Below, piece after piece: positions 53,456 through 61,579 of a DNA stretch of 64,000 nt (position 1 is its first letter; the number at the start of each line of letters is the position of its first letter). Source of the stretch: Rhodopseudomonas sp. BAL398 (lineage in GTDB: Bacteria > Pseudomonadota > Alphaproteobacteria > Rhizobiales > Xanthobacteraceae); NCBI RefSeq assembly GCF_033001325.1, contig NZ_CP133111.1, forward strand, positions 558,001 to 622,000, given 5' to 3'. The notes under the pieces were generated by a model. The model was not told the DNA's origin. It searched no databases and saw only the letters and a program-made list of their open reading frames with translations. Made by a program: the position numbers and the translations under genes.

Positions 53456-55742
53456 TATTCCGATCAAGGTCAATCTTGACGACTTCCGAAAGGGCATGAG
53501 TGAGGCCAGCAGCAGCGTCAGCAAAGCATCGGACTTCATCGCCAAGGAATTCATGAAGATGAACATCGGCGCCGCGAAGGTGATCGCACCTCCGGCGTTC
53601 TCAGCCATCGGCGCCGCGCTACCGCCGCTGGTGTCGGCGTTTGGCCCGATGATCGCGCGCCTCGCGGCTTTCAAAGCCGGTATTGATCTGGTGACGGTCG
53701 CGATCGGGGCTGCGAGGTCGCAGATCACCGAAATGGTCGCAATTGCCGACAAGGCGAGCTTGCTGACCGTCACGCCGGCATTCTTTCAATCGTTTCTGTC
53801 CGAATCCCATGGCCTCAAGGTGAGCACCGAAGAGCTTGAAGGCGCGCTGACTCATGCCTTCAATGCGACGAAAGAGAAGTCGCCGATCGACCTTGCCGCA
53901 TGGGAGACGGGCAAAGACCGCATTACCGTAGTTGAATCCGCGTTGCGCATCTACAACGAGACCCTCGCCAAGTCCGCTGGCACACAACTACAGGGGCTAG
54001 TTCTGTTTCGCGACGCGGATAGCCAAGAGAAAAAGGTCAAGGCCGTCCTGCTGGCGATGGTCCAGCTCAAGGATATCGGCCAAGAGACCGCCGCGCTCGA
54101 CATCGGCGAGAAGATGTTTGGAAGTCAATTTGTCGATCGAATCCGGCAAGGCAAGACATCGGCCGAAAGCATTCTTCTCTCAATGAAGGCCGCTGCGGCC
54201 GCCGACGACGGCATATTTTCGAACACGATGGTCATGCGGGCAAAGCAGGTGGATGACCAGCTCAAGCTCTCGCATGATCGATTGACGCGCGGACTCAAGC
54301 CGTCGTGGGATGATCTGACGGGAACGCTGCTCACAATCAAGGGCTATTGGGCTGATGTAGTGGATCTGATCGGCAAGGCCGTCGATTTCACGAACCGGCT
54401 TGGCCTGACAAGTGAAAAGGTTCGGATCAGAAGCGAGCTGGACAGCGTGAACGAAGCCGTCAAGAACGGTACCGGCTTGTTCGGTCTGCCACAGGTGCCG
54501 GAATCTGTAACGAGCGCTCTTGGAATGCAGTCACCTCAAACGCGCCTGAGAGAACGACAGCAGCGTTTGCAGGCTCAGCTTGACGCGATGGACCGTGGCA
54601 TGGCGGAAGGTCCGGACCTTCCGAAGGCATCGCGCGGTACCGGTGAAGCCCCGAAATTCAAGCCAACCGATTCCACAGCCGCCCGCGACCCGTTCGACAT
54701 CACCGTCGATGCCGTCAACAAGCGCATTGCGGCACTGAATGCCGAGACCGCGACCATCGGCCAAGGTTCGGATGCGCGCGCCCGAGCCGCAACGGTTGCC
54801 CAGCTCGAAGCGGCGGCAAAACGTGCCAACACCGCCGCAGGCTTGGAAAATACTGCCGTTACGGCAAAGCAGCGTGCCGAGATCGACAAGGAAGCCGACG
54901 CCATGCTTAGGGCAGCGGCGGCGGCGGAAAAGGCTCAGGTCGGCGACGGCATCAAGTTCGGCCGGAACACGTCGCTGCTTACGTCGGACGACGTTCAGAT
55001 CGCAACGCAGCTCAGGGGCCTTTACCCGGACGTTGCCACGGCTCTGGACAGCGTTGAGGCGTCGGCCATGCGAACGAACGAAGCCATGAGGGGCATATCT
55101 GGCACGCTCTCAAGCGGGCTTGCCGCCGGCCTTACCGATATCGCCACCCACTCGAAGACTGTCGGGCAGAGCTTTTCGGAGATGAGCACCATTGCCATTC
55201 GGGCAATAGAGGAAATGATCATCAAGATTGCGATCGTGGCGCCAATCATGCGGGCGTTGCAGGGCGGCTTTGGTGGATTCTCGACCGGCGGGCTTGTGTC
55301 AGTGTTGCCCTTGCCCGGCGCTGGCGACTTCATCGGCCCGGTGATGCGAGCCGATGGTGGTGTCATCAATGGGCCTGGCACTGGCACCTCAGATTCGATC
55401 CCCGCGCGCCTGAGCGATGGCGAATTCGTCGTGAATGCCCGCGCAACGGCTCAGAACCGCTCGCTTCTAGAACTGATCAACAGCGGACGGATGAAGGGTT
55501 TCGCGGCTGGTGGTCTGGCATCCAACCTTCCGAGTACACCTGACAGCTCCGCCATGATCGGTGGTCAGACGGTGCACGTCGCGCCAACCATCAATGTGAG
55601 TGTTGCGGGAGGCTCGCGCGGTGCGCAGGCGGACGCCGCAATGGGTGAGCAGATCGCCAAGGCGGTGGAGGACTCCGTAAGGGGCATCGTCGCCAGCGAA
55701 CTTCGGACCCAAAGCCGACCCGGCGGAGTTCTTCGAAGATAA
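53436..55742 (+). CDS. Phage tail tape measure protein
   Basis: A 768-residue protein. A tape-measure N-terminal domain (LNIPIKVNLDDFRKGMSEASSSVSKASDFI) leads into long helical, Ala-rich coiled-coil stretches. Hydrophobic segments lie near 610-660 (EEMIIKIAIVAPIMRALQGGFGGF), and the C-terminal FSTGGLVSVLPLPGAGDF...GTGTSDSIPARLSDGEFVVNARAT region is typical of such proteins. It would set tail length, about 110 nm by the usual 1.5 angstrom per residue. The ATG at 53436 follows GGGGG. No tail tip genes follow. Confidence 0.88.
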   Translation: MSIPSLNIPIKVNLDDFRKGMSEASSSVSKASDFIAKEFMKMNIGAAKVIAPPAFSAIGAALPPLVSAFGPMIARLAAFKAGIDLVTVAIGAARSQITEMVAIADKASLLTVTPAFFQSFLSESHGLKVSTEELEGALTHAFNATKEKSPIDLAAWETGKDRITVVESALRIYNETLAKSAGTQLQGLVLFRDADSQEKKVKAVLLAMVQLKDIGQETAALDIGEKMFGSQFVDRIRQGKTSAESILLSMKAAAAADDGIFSNTMVMRAKQVDDQLKLSHDRLTRGLKPSWDDLTGTLLTIKGYWADVVDLIGKAVDFTNRLGLTSEKVRIRSELDSVNEAVKNGTGLFGLPQVPESVTSALGMQSPQTRLRERQQRLQAQLDAMDRGMAEGPDLPKASRGTGEAPKFKPTDSTAARDPFDITVDAVNKRIAALNAETATIGQGSDARARAATVAQLEAAAKRANTAAGLENTAVTAKQRAEIDKEADAMLRAAAAAEKAQVGDGIKFGRNTSLLTSDDVQIATQLRGLYPDVATALDSVEASAMRTNEAMRGISGTLSSGLAAGLTDIATHSKTVGQSFSEMSTIAIRAIEEMIIKIAIVAPIMRALQGGFGGFSTGGLVSVLPLPGAGDFIGPVMRADGGVINGPGTGTSDSIPARLSDGEFVVNARATAQNRSLLELINSGRMKGFAAGGLASNLPSTPDSSAMIGGQTVHVAPTINVSVAGGSRGAQADAAMGEQIAKAVEDSVRGIVASELRTQSRPGGVLRR

Positions 55743-55783
55743 ATCAGAGTCAGCGCATCTCAGCGCTATATTGAACCAGAATG

Positions 55784-55809
55784 GGGGCAGCCCGGAAAAG
55801 CCGCCCCCG
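55784..55809 (+). other. Stem-loop after the tape measure gene
   Basis: GGGGGCAGC pairs with GCCGCCCCC with one mismatch around CCGGAAAA. No T-run follows, so it may be a weak terminator or processing site separating the structural block from the next gene. Confidence 0.5.
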
Positions 55810-55830
55810 TAGTCCAAGGAAGGAAACGCG

Positions 55831-56868
55831 ATGCCGTCGCGCCCCCATGACGATAAGTATAGCACCGAAACGTCCAAAATCGAAAATAATGACGACGCCA
55901 ACGATGATATTTCTGAGGCGGAATTCGATAGGATCATGCGCGCCGCCGATGACCGGCAACGCTTCGAAGCTAAGCATGGAGCCAGTTTCACCAAAGAAGA
56001 GCTTGACCAGCTCATGGCCGCTTTGGACCCGTGCGACGGGGCCGCTGATCCAGTCGCGCCCGATCCCGTTGTTCAGCCTGAGCCTGTTGCAGCGTGGTCG
56101 GAAAAGGTCACCAAGCCAGAATCCGAGCGGTCGGAAATAGTCACTGCCCCACCCACGAAACCGCTGTCGAAAAAAGTCACGCGGCGCTTCCGCCAGTCAG
56201 ACACCAACGACCGAGAAACCATTGATAAGATTCAGGCGTTCGAGGTTCCGATCGAATGGGCGAGTACAGACCCTTTAGTGCACATTTTCACCACCCCTCA
56301 ATCACCCCCTCATAAGCCCTCAAACGACAACGCCAACAACATCCCCGTGTGGGATCTCACGAAGGACAGGGTAAAGCTCGCGGCGTCAACCTGGGCTCTA
56401 GAAACGTCAGGGAAGCACCCCGTCTCGTGGACGCTCAATCTGACACCCAAGCGGATTGCCGAGGCCCAGCGCTACCCCAAGGGCTTCACAGAGTCATTGC
56501 TGCGTGATCTCAACCGGGCGTTCAAGCGTGAGCTTGGCTCCACCCCTCTCTACTGGGTCAGCGCCGACGTGACCAAGGACGATCGCCTTCACCTTCACGG
56601 CGCTATCGCGGCTGATCCCCAAGAGCTGAACAGGATCGAAAACGTCCTGCGGCGTGTCGGCGGTCATGGTCCGAAGGGCGTCAAGAATGACCGCATGGTC
56701 GATCTCAACGTCGTGCGCTGCGATGAAGGCTGGGCAATCTATGCCATCCGGAACGCCCCCAAGGTGCGCCGATTGATCACGGGCAGGACTTCGAGCATCA
56801 CCGGCCCGCTGCGTTCAGAGGGCAAATGGTTCTATGATACGGTGCGACGGATCATGCGCGCGGCGTGA
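55831..56868 (+). CDS. Putative HUH-type replication endonuclease
   Basis: A 345-residue protein. Residues 1-175 are acidic and look disordered. The C-terminal half has the ordered motifs of rolling-circle Rep/HUH enzymes: a beta strand HPVSWTLNLTPK (motif I-like, 196-207), DRLHLHGAIA with His254-Leu-His256 (HUH motif) and a helix WAIYAIRNAPKVRR with Tyr304 as the possible DNA-linking residue. Such enzymes nick one strand to start replication or transfer. AAGGAAGGAAA precedes the ATG. Assignment rests on motif order only, but it would supply the otherwise missing replication function. Confidence 0.55.
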   Translation: MPSRPHDDKYSTETSKIENNDDANDDISEAEFDRIMRAADDRQRFEAKHGASFTKEELDQLMAALDPCDGAADPVAPDPVVQPEPVAAWSEKVTKPESERSEIVTAPPTKPLSKKVTRRFRQSDTNDRETIDKIQAFEVPIEWASTDPLVHIFTTPQSPPHKPSNDNANNIPVWDLTKDRVKLAASTWALETSGKHPVSWTLNLTPKRIAEAQRYPKGFTESLLRDLNRAFKRELGSTPLYWVSADVTKDDRLHLHGAIAADPQELNRIENVLRRVGGHGPKGVKNDRMVDLNVVRCDEGWAIYAIRNAPKVRRLITGRTSSITGPLRSEGKWFYDTVRRIMRAA

Positions 56869-56960
56869 TCGAGCAAATGCGGCCATTGTTTGACACTTCC
56901 TATCGAACCTGCGAGTGCAGGCTGCACATGATTGAGTGCATCAACGGACGGGGCTGGAAA
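56850..56960 (+). repeat. Imperfect direct repeat A (gene end plus promoter-like leader)
   Basis: Begins with GATCATGCGCGCGGCGTGA, the end of the upstream gene, and continues with TTGACAC, ATCGAACCTGCGA and GTGCA/TGCAC blocks. A partner copy lies at 57502-57613. Confidence 0.7.
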
Positions 56961-57001
56961 ATATAACCAACAATTGCCCCGGCGATTCTCTGGGACGCGG
57001 A

Positions 57002-57451
57002 ATGAAAAATCTTGTCAGTGTTATCACGATAGTCGCTGCATCTGTCGGTCTAGCGGGTTGCATTTCTACTCAGGAAATGCCGCTAGCCCCAAACATCGTT
57101 CGTATCGATACACAGGCCCGAGGGCTCCTCTTCACGGGGCAGACCGTCCCGGCGACAATGCGAGCAGCCGCGAAGGCGACCCTTGATCGCGGCTATACGC
57201 ATTTTCAATTTGCGGACGCGGGCGTTCAACAAGGTTCCGTTGTAGCCGGTGCAGTTGCTTCGTCCAACACCAACTATAATGGCACGTATGGACGTGGCTC
57301 GTTCTCCGGAACTTCAAACAGCCTCGGAACAGCAAGCGTGATCCACGCTCCTACATCCGGTGCAGCCGCAACGGTGATTATGTTCCACGCCAACGAGCCG
57401 GGTGCGCAAAATGCATTCGAGGCGCAGCAGGTGCTCAAACAGTACCAGTGA
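57002..57451 (+). CDS. Phage-borne lipoprotein
   Basis: A 149-residue protein with a lipoprotein signal (VITIVAASVGLAGC, lipobox VGLAGC). The mature part has an ARGLLFTGQTVPATMRAAAKATLDRGYTHFQF segment and a Gly/Ser/Asn-rich middle (NTNYNGTYGRGSFSGTSNSLG). Similar envelope lipoproteins occur on alphaproteobacterial chromosomes. It is flanked by two copies of a promoter-containing repeat and looks like a moron: a cargo gene added to the element. It could alter the host surface, for example in superinfection exclusion, but this is inference. Confidence 0.7.
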   Translation: MKNLVSVITIVAASVGLAGCISTQEMPLAPNIVRIDTQARGLLFTGQTVPATMRAAAKATLDRGYTHFQFADAGVQQGSVVAGAVASSNTNYNGTYGRGSFSGTSNSLGTASVIHAPTSGAAATVIMFHANEPGAQNAFEAQQVLKQYQ

Positions 57452-57501
57452 AGGCCGCTTCGCGGATCGCATCAACGCAAGAAGGGCACCACCGTCCTTA
57501 T

Positions 57502-57613
57502 GATCATGCGGGCGGCGTGAAATAGTCAATAACTACTTGTTTGACACGATTCATCGAACCTGCGAATCAGGCGGTGCACCTTGAGTGCATTGATCGAACC
57601 GGGTTGGAAATCA
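57502..57613 (+). repeat. Imperfect direct repeat B (gene-end scar plus promoter-like leader)
   Basis: GATCATGCGGGCGGCGTGA, then TTGACAC (57541), ATCGAACCTGCGA, TGCAC (57575) and GTGCA (57585), matching repeat A block by block. It ends in GGTTGGAAATCATG, the start of the next gene, where repeat A has ATA instead of ATG. Confidence 0.7.
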
Positions 57614-57777
57614 TGACCGCGATTTACGTCGAAACCGAAGCCTATCGTCGCGCTGTTGCTGAACTTGCGGCAATCGACGGCCCGAACACGGATCAGATCA
57701 AAATCTGGCTTGGCGAGAACTACAACATCTGGCCGGCATCGATCCGAGCCGACGCAAACCGCCCACTATACGGTTGA
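57613..57777 (+). CDS. 54-residue hypothetical protein
   Basis: A short soluble frame: MTAIYVETEAYRRAVAELAA, then IDGPNTDQIKIWLGENYNIWPASIR. Composition is balanced and the start lies at the end of repeat B with its promoter-like leader. No known family; possibly a small regulator of the element. Confidence 0.5.
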   Translation: MTAIYVETEAYRRAVAELAAIDGPNTDQIKIWLGENYNIWPASIRADANRPLYG

Positions 57778-57868
57778 TCTTCGTCATCGTACTGTGGAAT
57801 TCTAGTTGCGCGAAGCAATTCGCGGGGTGAATGTAGTGGGAGTTTCCAATTAGCCCCGAGGACGAAAA

Positions 57869-58621
57869 GTGGAAGATGACTTCAAGAGCGCGCTGGCATT
57901 ATTAGGTGGCGGTGCCGTCATTTTGGCTGGTTTGTCGGGCTTTGCGTATTGGTTGTTTAAGCTGTTCAGCGAGAAGTGGCTCACCGCTAAATTTAACGAA
58001 CGGCTGGAAGCCTACAAACATCAACAAATAAAGGAATTGGAGGAATTTCGTTTCAAGATCAGCGGCTTACTTGATCGAACCACGAAGCTTTACCAGCGCG
58101 AATTCGAAGTGTTGCCCGAAGCTTGGTCAAAGCTGGTGATCGCCCACGCCACTGTTGAAAGCGTGGTCTCCGCTCTGCAACAGCATCCCGATCTCGCTCA
58201 GATGAATCCGAATCAACTCGAAGAGTTCATTCAAAAGTCGTCGCTTAATCAATGGCAAAAGGACGAACTGCGAAGCTCTCCGAGCAAGACAAAATATTAC
58301 CAGACCGCGAGCAATTGGGTCCGAATGTGGGACGCACAAGAGCTTTGTCGCGATTATTTTGTATATGAACGAAGGAATGGAATCTTCATAAGAAACGAAA
58401 TCAAAGATGCCTTCAATGCGATTTCCAGGCTGATGAATGACGCACTCTTGGAATACAAATTCGAACTTCAATTCGGCGATACAGACTACCGGAACACGCT
58501 GGAGCGCTGGGCTGAGCGTCGGAAATTCTCGAAGCAAAGCAAGCAACTCTTAGACGACGTCGAAAAGATCGTTCAGCAAAGGCTTTGGGATTCGCAAGAT
58601 GCGTTTGCTCCCTCGCCATAA
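57869..58621 (+). CDS. Membrane-anchored coiled-coil protein, cargo
   Basis: A 250-residue protein with one N-terminal transmembrane helix (residues 10-33, LALLGGGAVILAGLSGFAYWLF). A charged coiled coil follows (NERLEAYKHQQIKELEEFRFKISGLLDRTTKLYQREF), then a helical cytoplasmic domain. No enzyme motif is visible. The GTG start follows GAGGA. The coding sequence is clearly richer in A and T than the phage genes, suggesting separate acquisition. A terminator lies about 90 bases after the stop. It might be a defence or exclusion protein, but nothing in the sequence proves this. Confidence 0.65.
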   Translation: MEDDFKSALALLGGGAVILAGLSGFAYWLFKLFSEKWLTAKFNERLEAYKHQQIKELEEFRFKISGLLDRTTKLYQREFEVLPEAWSKLVIAHATVESVVSALQQHPDLAQMNPNQLEEFIQKSSLNQWQKDELRSSPSKTKYYQTASNWVRMWDAQELCRDYFVYERRNGIFIRNEIKDAFNAISRLMNDALLEYKFELQFGDTDYRNTLERWAERRKFSKQSKQLLDDVEKIVQQRLWDSQDAFAPSP

Positions 58622-58713
58622 CTCGTTCGCTCGGAAAGGCTTGTGAAGCAATCCAAATCGCTCTTGGCAATCTGGCATCATGATTGACCAATGACCTCTT
58701 GCATCAAACGATC

Positions 58714-58742
58714 CCCCGCGCTTAATAGCGCGGGGAGTTTTC
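58714..58742 (+). terminator. Rho-independent terminator overlapping the next ribosome binding site
   Basis: CCCCGCGCT and AGCGCGGGG form a nine-pair stem around TAAT, followed by AGTTTTCTG. The 3' arm GGGGAG also lies eight bases before the GTG of the next gene and can serve as its Shine-Dalgarno sequence. Confidence 0.8.
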
Positions 58743-58743
58743 T

Positions 58744-59634
58744 GTGAAAGCATTGCGGTTTTTTGTTTTGGTGATGGCTGTCGCAGTTCTCTCAAGCGGC
58801 GCCACGATACTTTCGTTCAAGTCGGAATTTTTTGCTAACCCAGAATTCAAAGAGCGTTGGATACCGTCAGAAGTTCCGGCTACATCCGCGCCCGCCGCCT
58901 TCACCAGCTTAACGGTGCTAGACAACTCTCGGAGAGTCCTCACCTTTGATGAACAAGAATCGCTCTTCAATGGACTCAGCGAAAAGTTGGATGACCCACC
59001 GTCCGCTCAGGTCCGCAAACTGGTCCGATCTAAAACCAAAGACTTGATAGTTTGCGGAGAAGTAAACGCGAAGAATGAGCTTGGTGGTTACGTCGGATTT
59101 GCACCGTTCTTCGCAGGTGTATTTTCGGGAAAGGCTATGATCGTTATACTAAGCAAAGATTTTGCTCCGCGCATGTCAAGTATGGGCTGTCGTGAGCAAA
59201 CGGACGAACCGGAAGATGTGAAAGGTGCAACTATTGGCGACGCGGATGTTAAAGCCAGGACAAGAGATGCGTCGCCAGATCACCTTTCGGGGCATGTTAC
59301 CGTAGCAAACTACAATCAATTTCAAGAGTTCATTGGTCGCAATTCGGGGAACATTGTTGGACTGCAGATTTCGTTTGAGAAACGAGAAGCTCCAGAAGAT
59401 CTACATACATATGTTCACAATGGCATTTTTCATACTTCACTCAGCGGATCTGGGAATAGTGAGATAAGCGCAGATTCTGGCTACCGTTTTGACAACAACC
59501 GATATGTTTTTGGTGGCTATTTTCAGATCATATTCGAGGGAATGGGACAAGGATCAGGATTTTACTCATTGCACTTGATCGACGGCAGAAAGATTCGGTT
59601 TGCGAAAGAGCTTCGGCTCATCGAACTAAAGTAG
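58744..59634 (+). CDS. Exported hypothetical protein, cargo
   Basis: A 296-residue protein with an N-terminal signal sequence or anchor (FFVLVMAVAVLSSGATI). A mature domain of unknown fold follows, with segments such as VRSKTKDLIVCGEVNAKNELGGYVGFAPFFAGVF and a beta-rich C-terminal part (SADSGYRFDNNRYVFGGYFQIIFEGMGQGSGFYSL). A and T content is high, unlike the flanking chromosome. The GTG start sits directly behind a terminator hairpin, so its translation may be controlled by that structure. Function unknown; cargo gene between the phage block and the integrase. Confidence 0.6.
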   Translation: MKALRFFVLVMAVAVLSSGATILSFKSEFFANPEFKERWIPSEVPATSAPAAFTSLTVLDNSRRVLTFDEQESLFNGLSEKLDDPPSAQVRKLVRSKTKDLIVCGEVNAKNELGGYVGFAPFFAGVFSGKAMIVILSKDFAPRMSSMGCREQTDEPEDVKGATIGDADVKARTRDASPDHLSGHVTVANYNQFQEFIGRNSGNIVGLQISFEKREAPEDLHTYVHNGIFHTSLSGSGNSEISADSGYRFDNNRYVFGGYFQIIFEGMGQGSGFYSLHLIDGRKIRFAKELRLIELK

Positions 59635-59744
59635 GTCGACGTATCGATCGAATTTTCGTTCTATAGAAAATGCCGCCGGCTCAATCATTTTGACGGGCTC
59701 GCTAAGAGTACTTTTGGGTAGAATGCGATAGTTGCCAGTCGTTC

Positions 59745-61463
59745 CTATTGGGGGAGGGTGAGGCCATCAAACGACAGCCGTTCGATGGCCTCGGCCATGG
59801 CGGCGATCGAAATGTCGTGCACATAGACGGCGCCTGCTGAACTGTCCGCGTGGCCGCAGAGGTAGTCGCGCGTTGACTTCACTACTCCGCCAAGCGATAG
59901 GCCAGTTTTGAAGGTGTGCCGAAAGGTATGCCAATAGGTTGAGCCGTCCGTCACCCCAACTTGCGGCAGGTATGTTTCATTGAACCGTTTCGGAATGAAG
60001 CGCGGAAAGTAGTGGTTCAGGCTGTCGCCGTGTCCGTTTTCGGAGGCCCTTTGCTTGGCTTCCATGCCCTTCCGATACCAGTCGGGAAACAGGTGTGTCT
60101 CGCCGGCAAGCTTCAATGCGTGAACGTATTTCAGTAGCCCGTGATTTAGAAGCTTACGGTGAACGGGAACCATGCGCTTCGATCCAGCATTCTTGGTCTG
60201 CTCTTCAATATTGAAGATCAGAACGTCACGTTCGCTTCGGATGCTGGCTAGCTGCATTTGAGCAAGCTCGCTGGCTCGCATACCGCCGTAGAGGGAGATC
60301 AGCATTGCCCATTCGAACTCACCCATCGGCCTTCTGAACATTTCTACCGGAAATATCTGCCGGAGATTGTCGCTGGAAAAATACTTGCGTTTAGAATTGC
60401 TCGGCTTGATCGAATCAACCTTGACGCCAACGGCGGGGTTGTCCGGAATGAGATCGCCTCTAGCGCACCAGTTCAGGATCGAATGGATTCGGGACAGATA
60501 TTTATTGTTGATCGTTCGCGCGGTGAGGGGAGAGAATGGCGTCTTACGTTTCTTGTTCGCGGCTATCGCCTGGGGAAGCGTCATGCCTGGAAAGCGCTTC
60601 GTATAATTCGATGGCGTGTCGGCAAGAGCGCGTTTTAATCCTAGGAGGTCTGCACGGACGATTCTGTAGAGCGGCTTTTTGTCTTCCAAGAATTCTTCAA
60701 ACATTCGTATCGCGACTTCGCATTCCTTATTGGTCGCGGGCATGGCGCTGCGCTCTTTGCAGTATTCCGGGAAGACCTCGCCCAGCGATTTGGCGCTGTC
60801 GGCATCCAACATGCGGACCAGCAGCGGATCAGATGCCAACGGCTTTGCGGGGATGAGCAGGGGATGGGTAGGAGTGCCATTGAAATCCCCATCATCACGT
60901 TCTTTGTTTCGCTTGATGACCTCAAGCTGGATACCTGCCAGATCGCGGGCGCGTTCCCGCCATTCCGCTGTTCCGGTCTTGACGTCGGTATATCCATCCT
61001 GCCGCATCGAATCGATGATCCAGCCGACGCCCGCCGCGATTTCGTCATTGCCGACCTTGCCGCCAGCAATTTTCCGTAGCCGTGCTTCATACGCCGGACC
61101 GAAGTTAGACATGTCGGCAGGGGGCTCGTCCGCGCTTCCGTGCATGGCTCTCTCATGGTCGTCCTCGGCAAGTTCGCTGGCGTAATGGGCGCCAGCCATT
61201 TGCCGAACCGTGAGTGGCTTGCCCGGCTTAGGCTGAACCTTGGGCTTGAAGGTCGTTCTAACTTGTTGCCGTGCGGCATCGATCTGCACCTGCATGTCCG
61301 CGACTGCAGCGGAAAGACGCCTGCGCGCTTCCCGGCGGTCGGCTCCCAAGGGGGCGGTCAATTCCCACTTGTCTGCGAACAGCGAGCGGAGGGCTGTCGG
61401 GATGACAATGCGGGCGTAATGGCGGCCGTTGCGGGTGAGCAGGTGAGGGATTTTGGCTGCCAA
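59745..61463 (-). CDS. Tyrosine recombinase (integrase)
   Basis: A 572-residue phage integrase. The N-terminal region is the DUF6538-like arm/core-binding part (IPHLLTRNGRHYARIVIPTALRSLF). The catalytic domain has Arg396 in YGGMRASELAQ, His512-x-x-Arg515 in WHTFRHTFKTG, His538 in CGHADSS and nucleophile Tyr547 in AVYVHD. It is longer than lambda Int and typical of Rhizobiales elements that enter tRNA genes. The start is TTG at 61463 with AGAGG before it. It lies 117 bp from the att core, so it is the recombinase of this element. Confidence 0.93.
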   Translation of the reverse strand: MAAKIPHLLTRNGRHYARIVIPTALRSLFADKWELTAPLGADRREARRRLSAAVADMQVQIDAARQQVRTTFKPKVQPKPGKPLTVRQMAGAHYASELAEDDHERAMHGSADEPPADMSNFGPAYEARLRKIAGGKVGNDEIAAGVGWIIDSMRQDGYTDVKTGTAEWRERARDLAGIQLEVIKRNKERDDGDFNGTPTHPLLIPAKPLASDPLLVRMLDADSAKSLGEVFPEYCKERSAMPATNKECEVAIRMFEEFLEDKKPLYRIVRADLLGLKRALADTPSNYTKRFPGMTLPQAIAANKKRKTPFSPLTARTINNKYLSRIHSILNWCARGDLIPDNPAVGVKVDSIKPSNSKRKYFSSDNLRQIFPVEMFRRPMGEFEWAMLISLYGGMRASELAQMQLASIRSERDVLIFNIEEQTKNAGSKRMVPVHRKLLNHGLLKYVHALKLAGETHLFPDWYRKGMEAKQRASENGHGDSLNHYFPRFIPKRFNETYLPQVGVTDGSTYWHTFRHTFKTGLSLGGVVKSTRDYLCGHADSSAGAVYVHDISIAAMAEAIERLSFDGLTLPQ

Positions 61464-61472
61464 TTTTGCCTC

Positions 61473-61506
61473 TGTTACAAAAATTTCTGTGAAACAGTTT
61501 GTAACA
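61473..61506. promoter_or_regulatory. Inverted repeat upstream of the integrase
   Basis: TGTTACAAA (61473-61481) and TTTGTAACA (61498-61506) are exact complements around an inner CTGT/ACAG. It resembles the TTTGTAGCA arm-type sites and overlaps the integrase promoter region, so it may bind integrase or an excisionase and autoregulate. Confidence 0.55.
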
Positions 61507-61579
61507 TGAAGGTGTGAAAGTTATGCCGATAAAATAAGGGGAATATGTATATTGCTACAAAAAATACGTGAGGAGCGGG

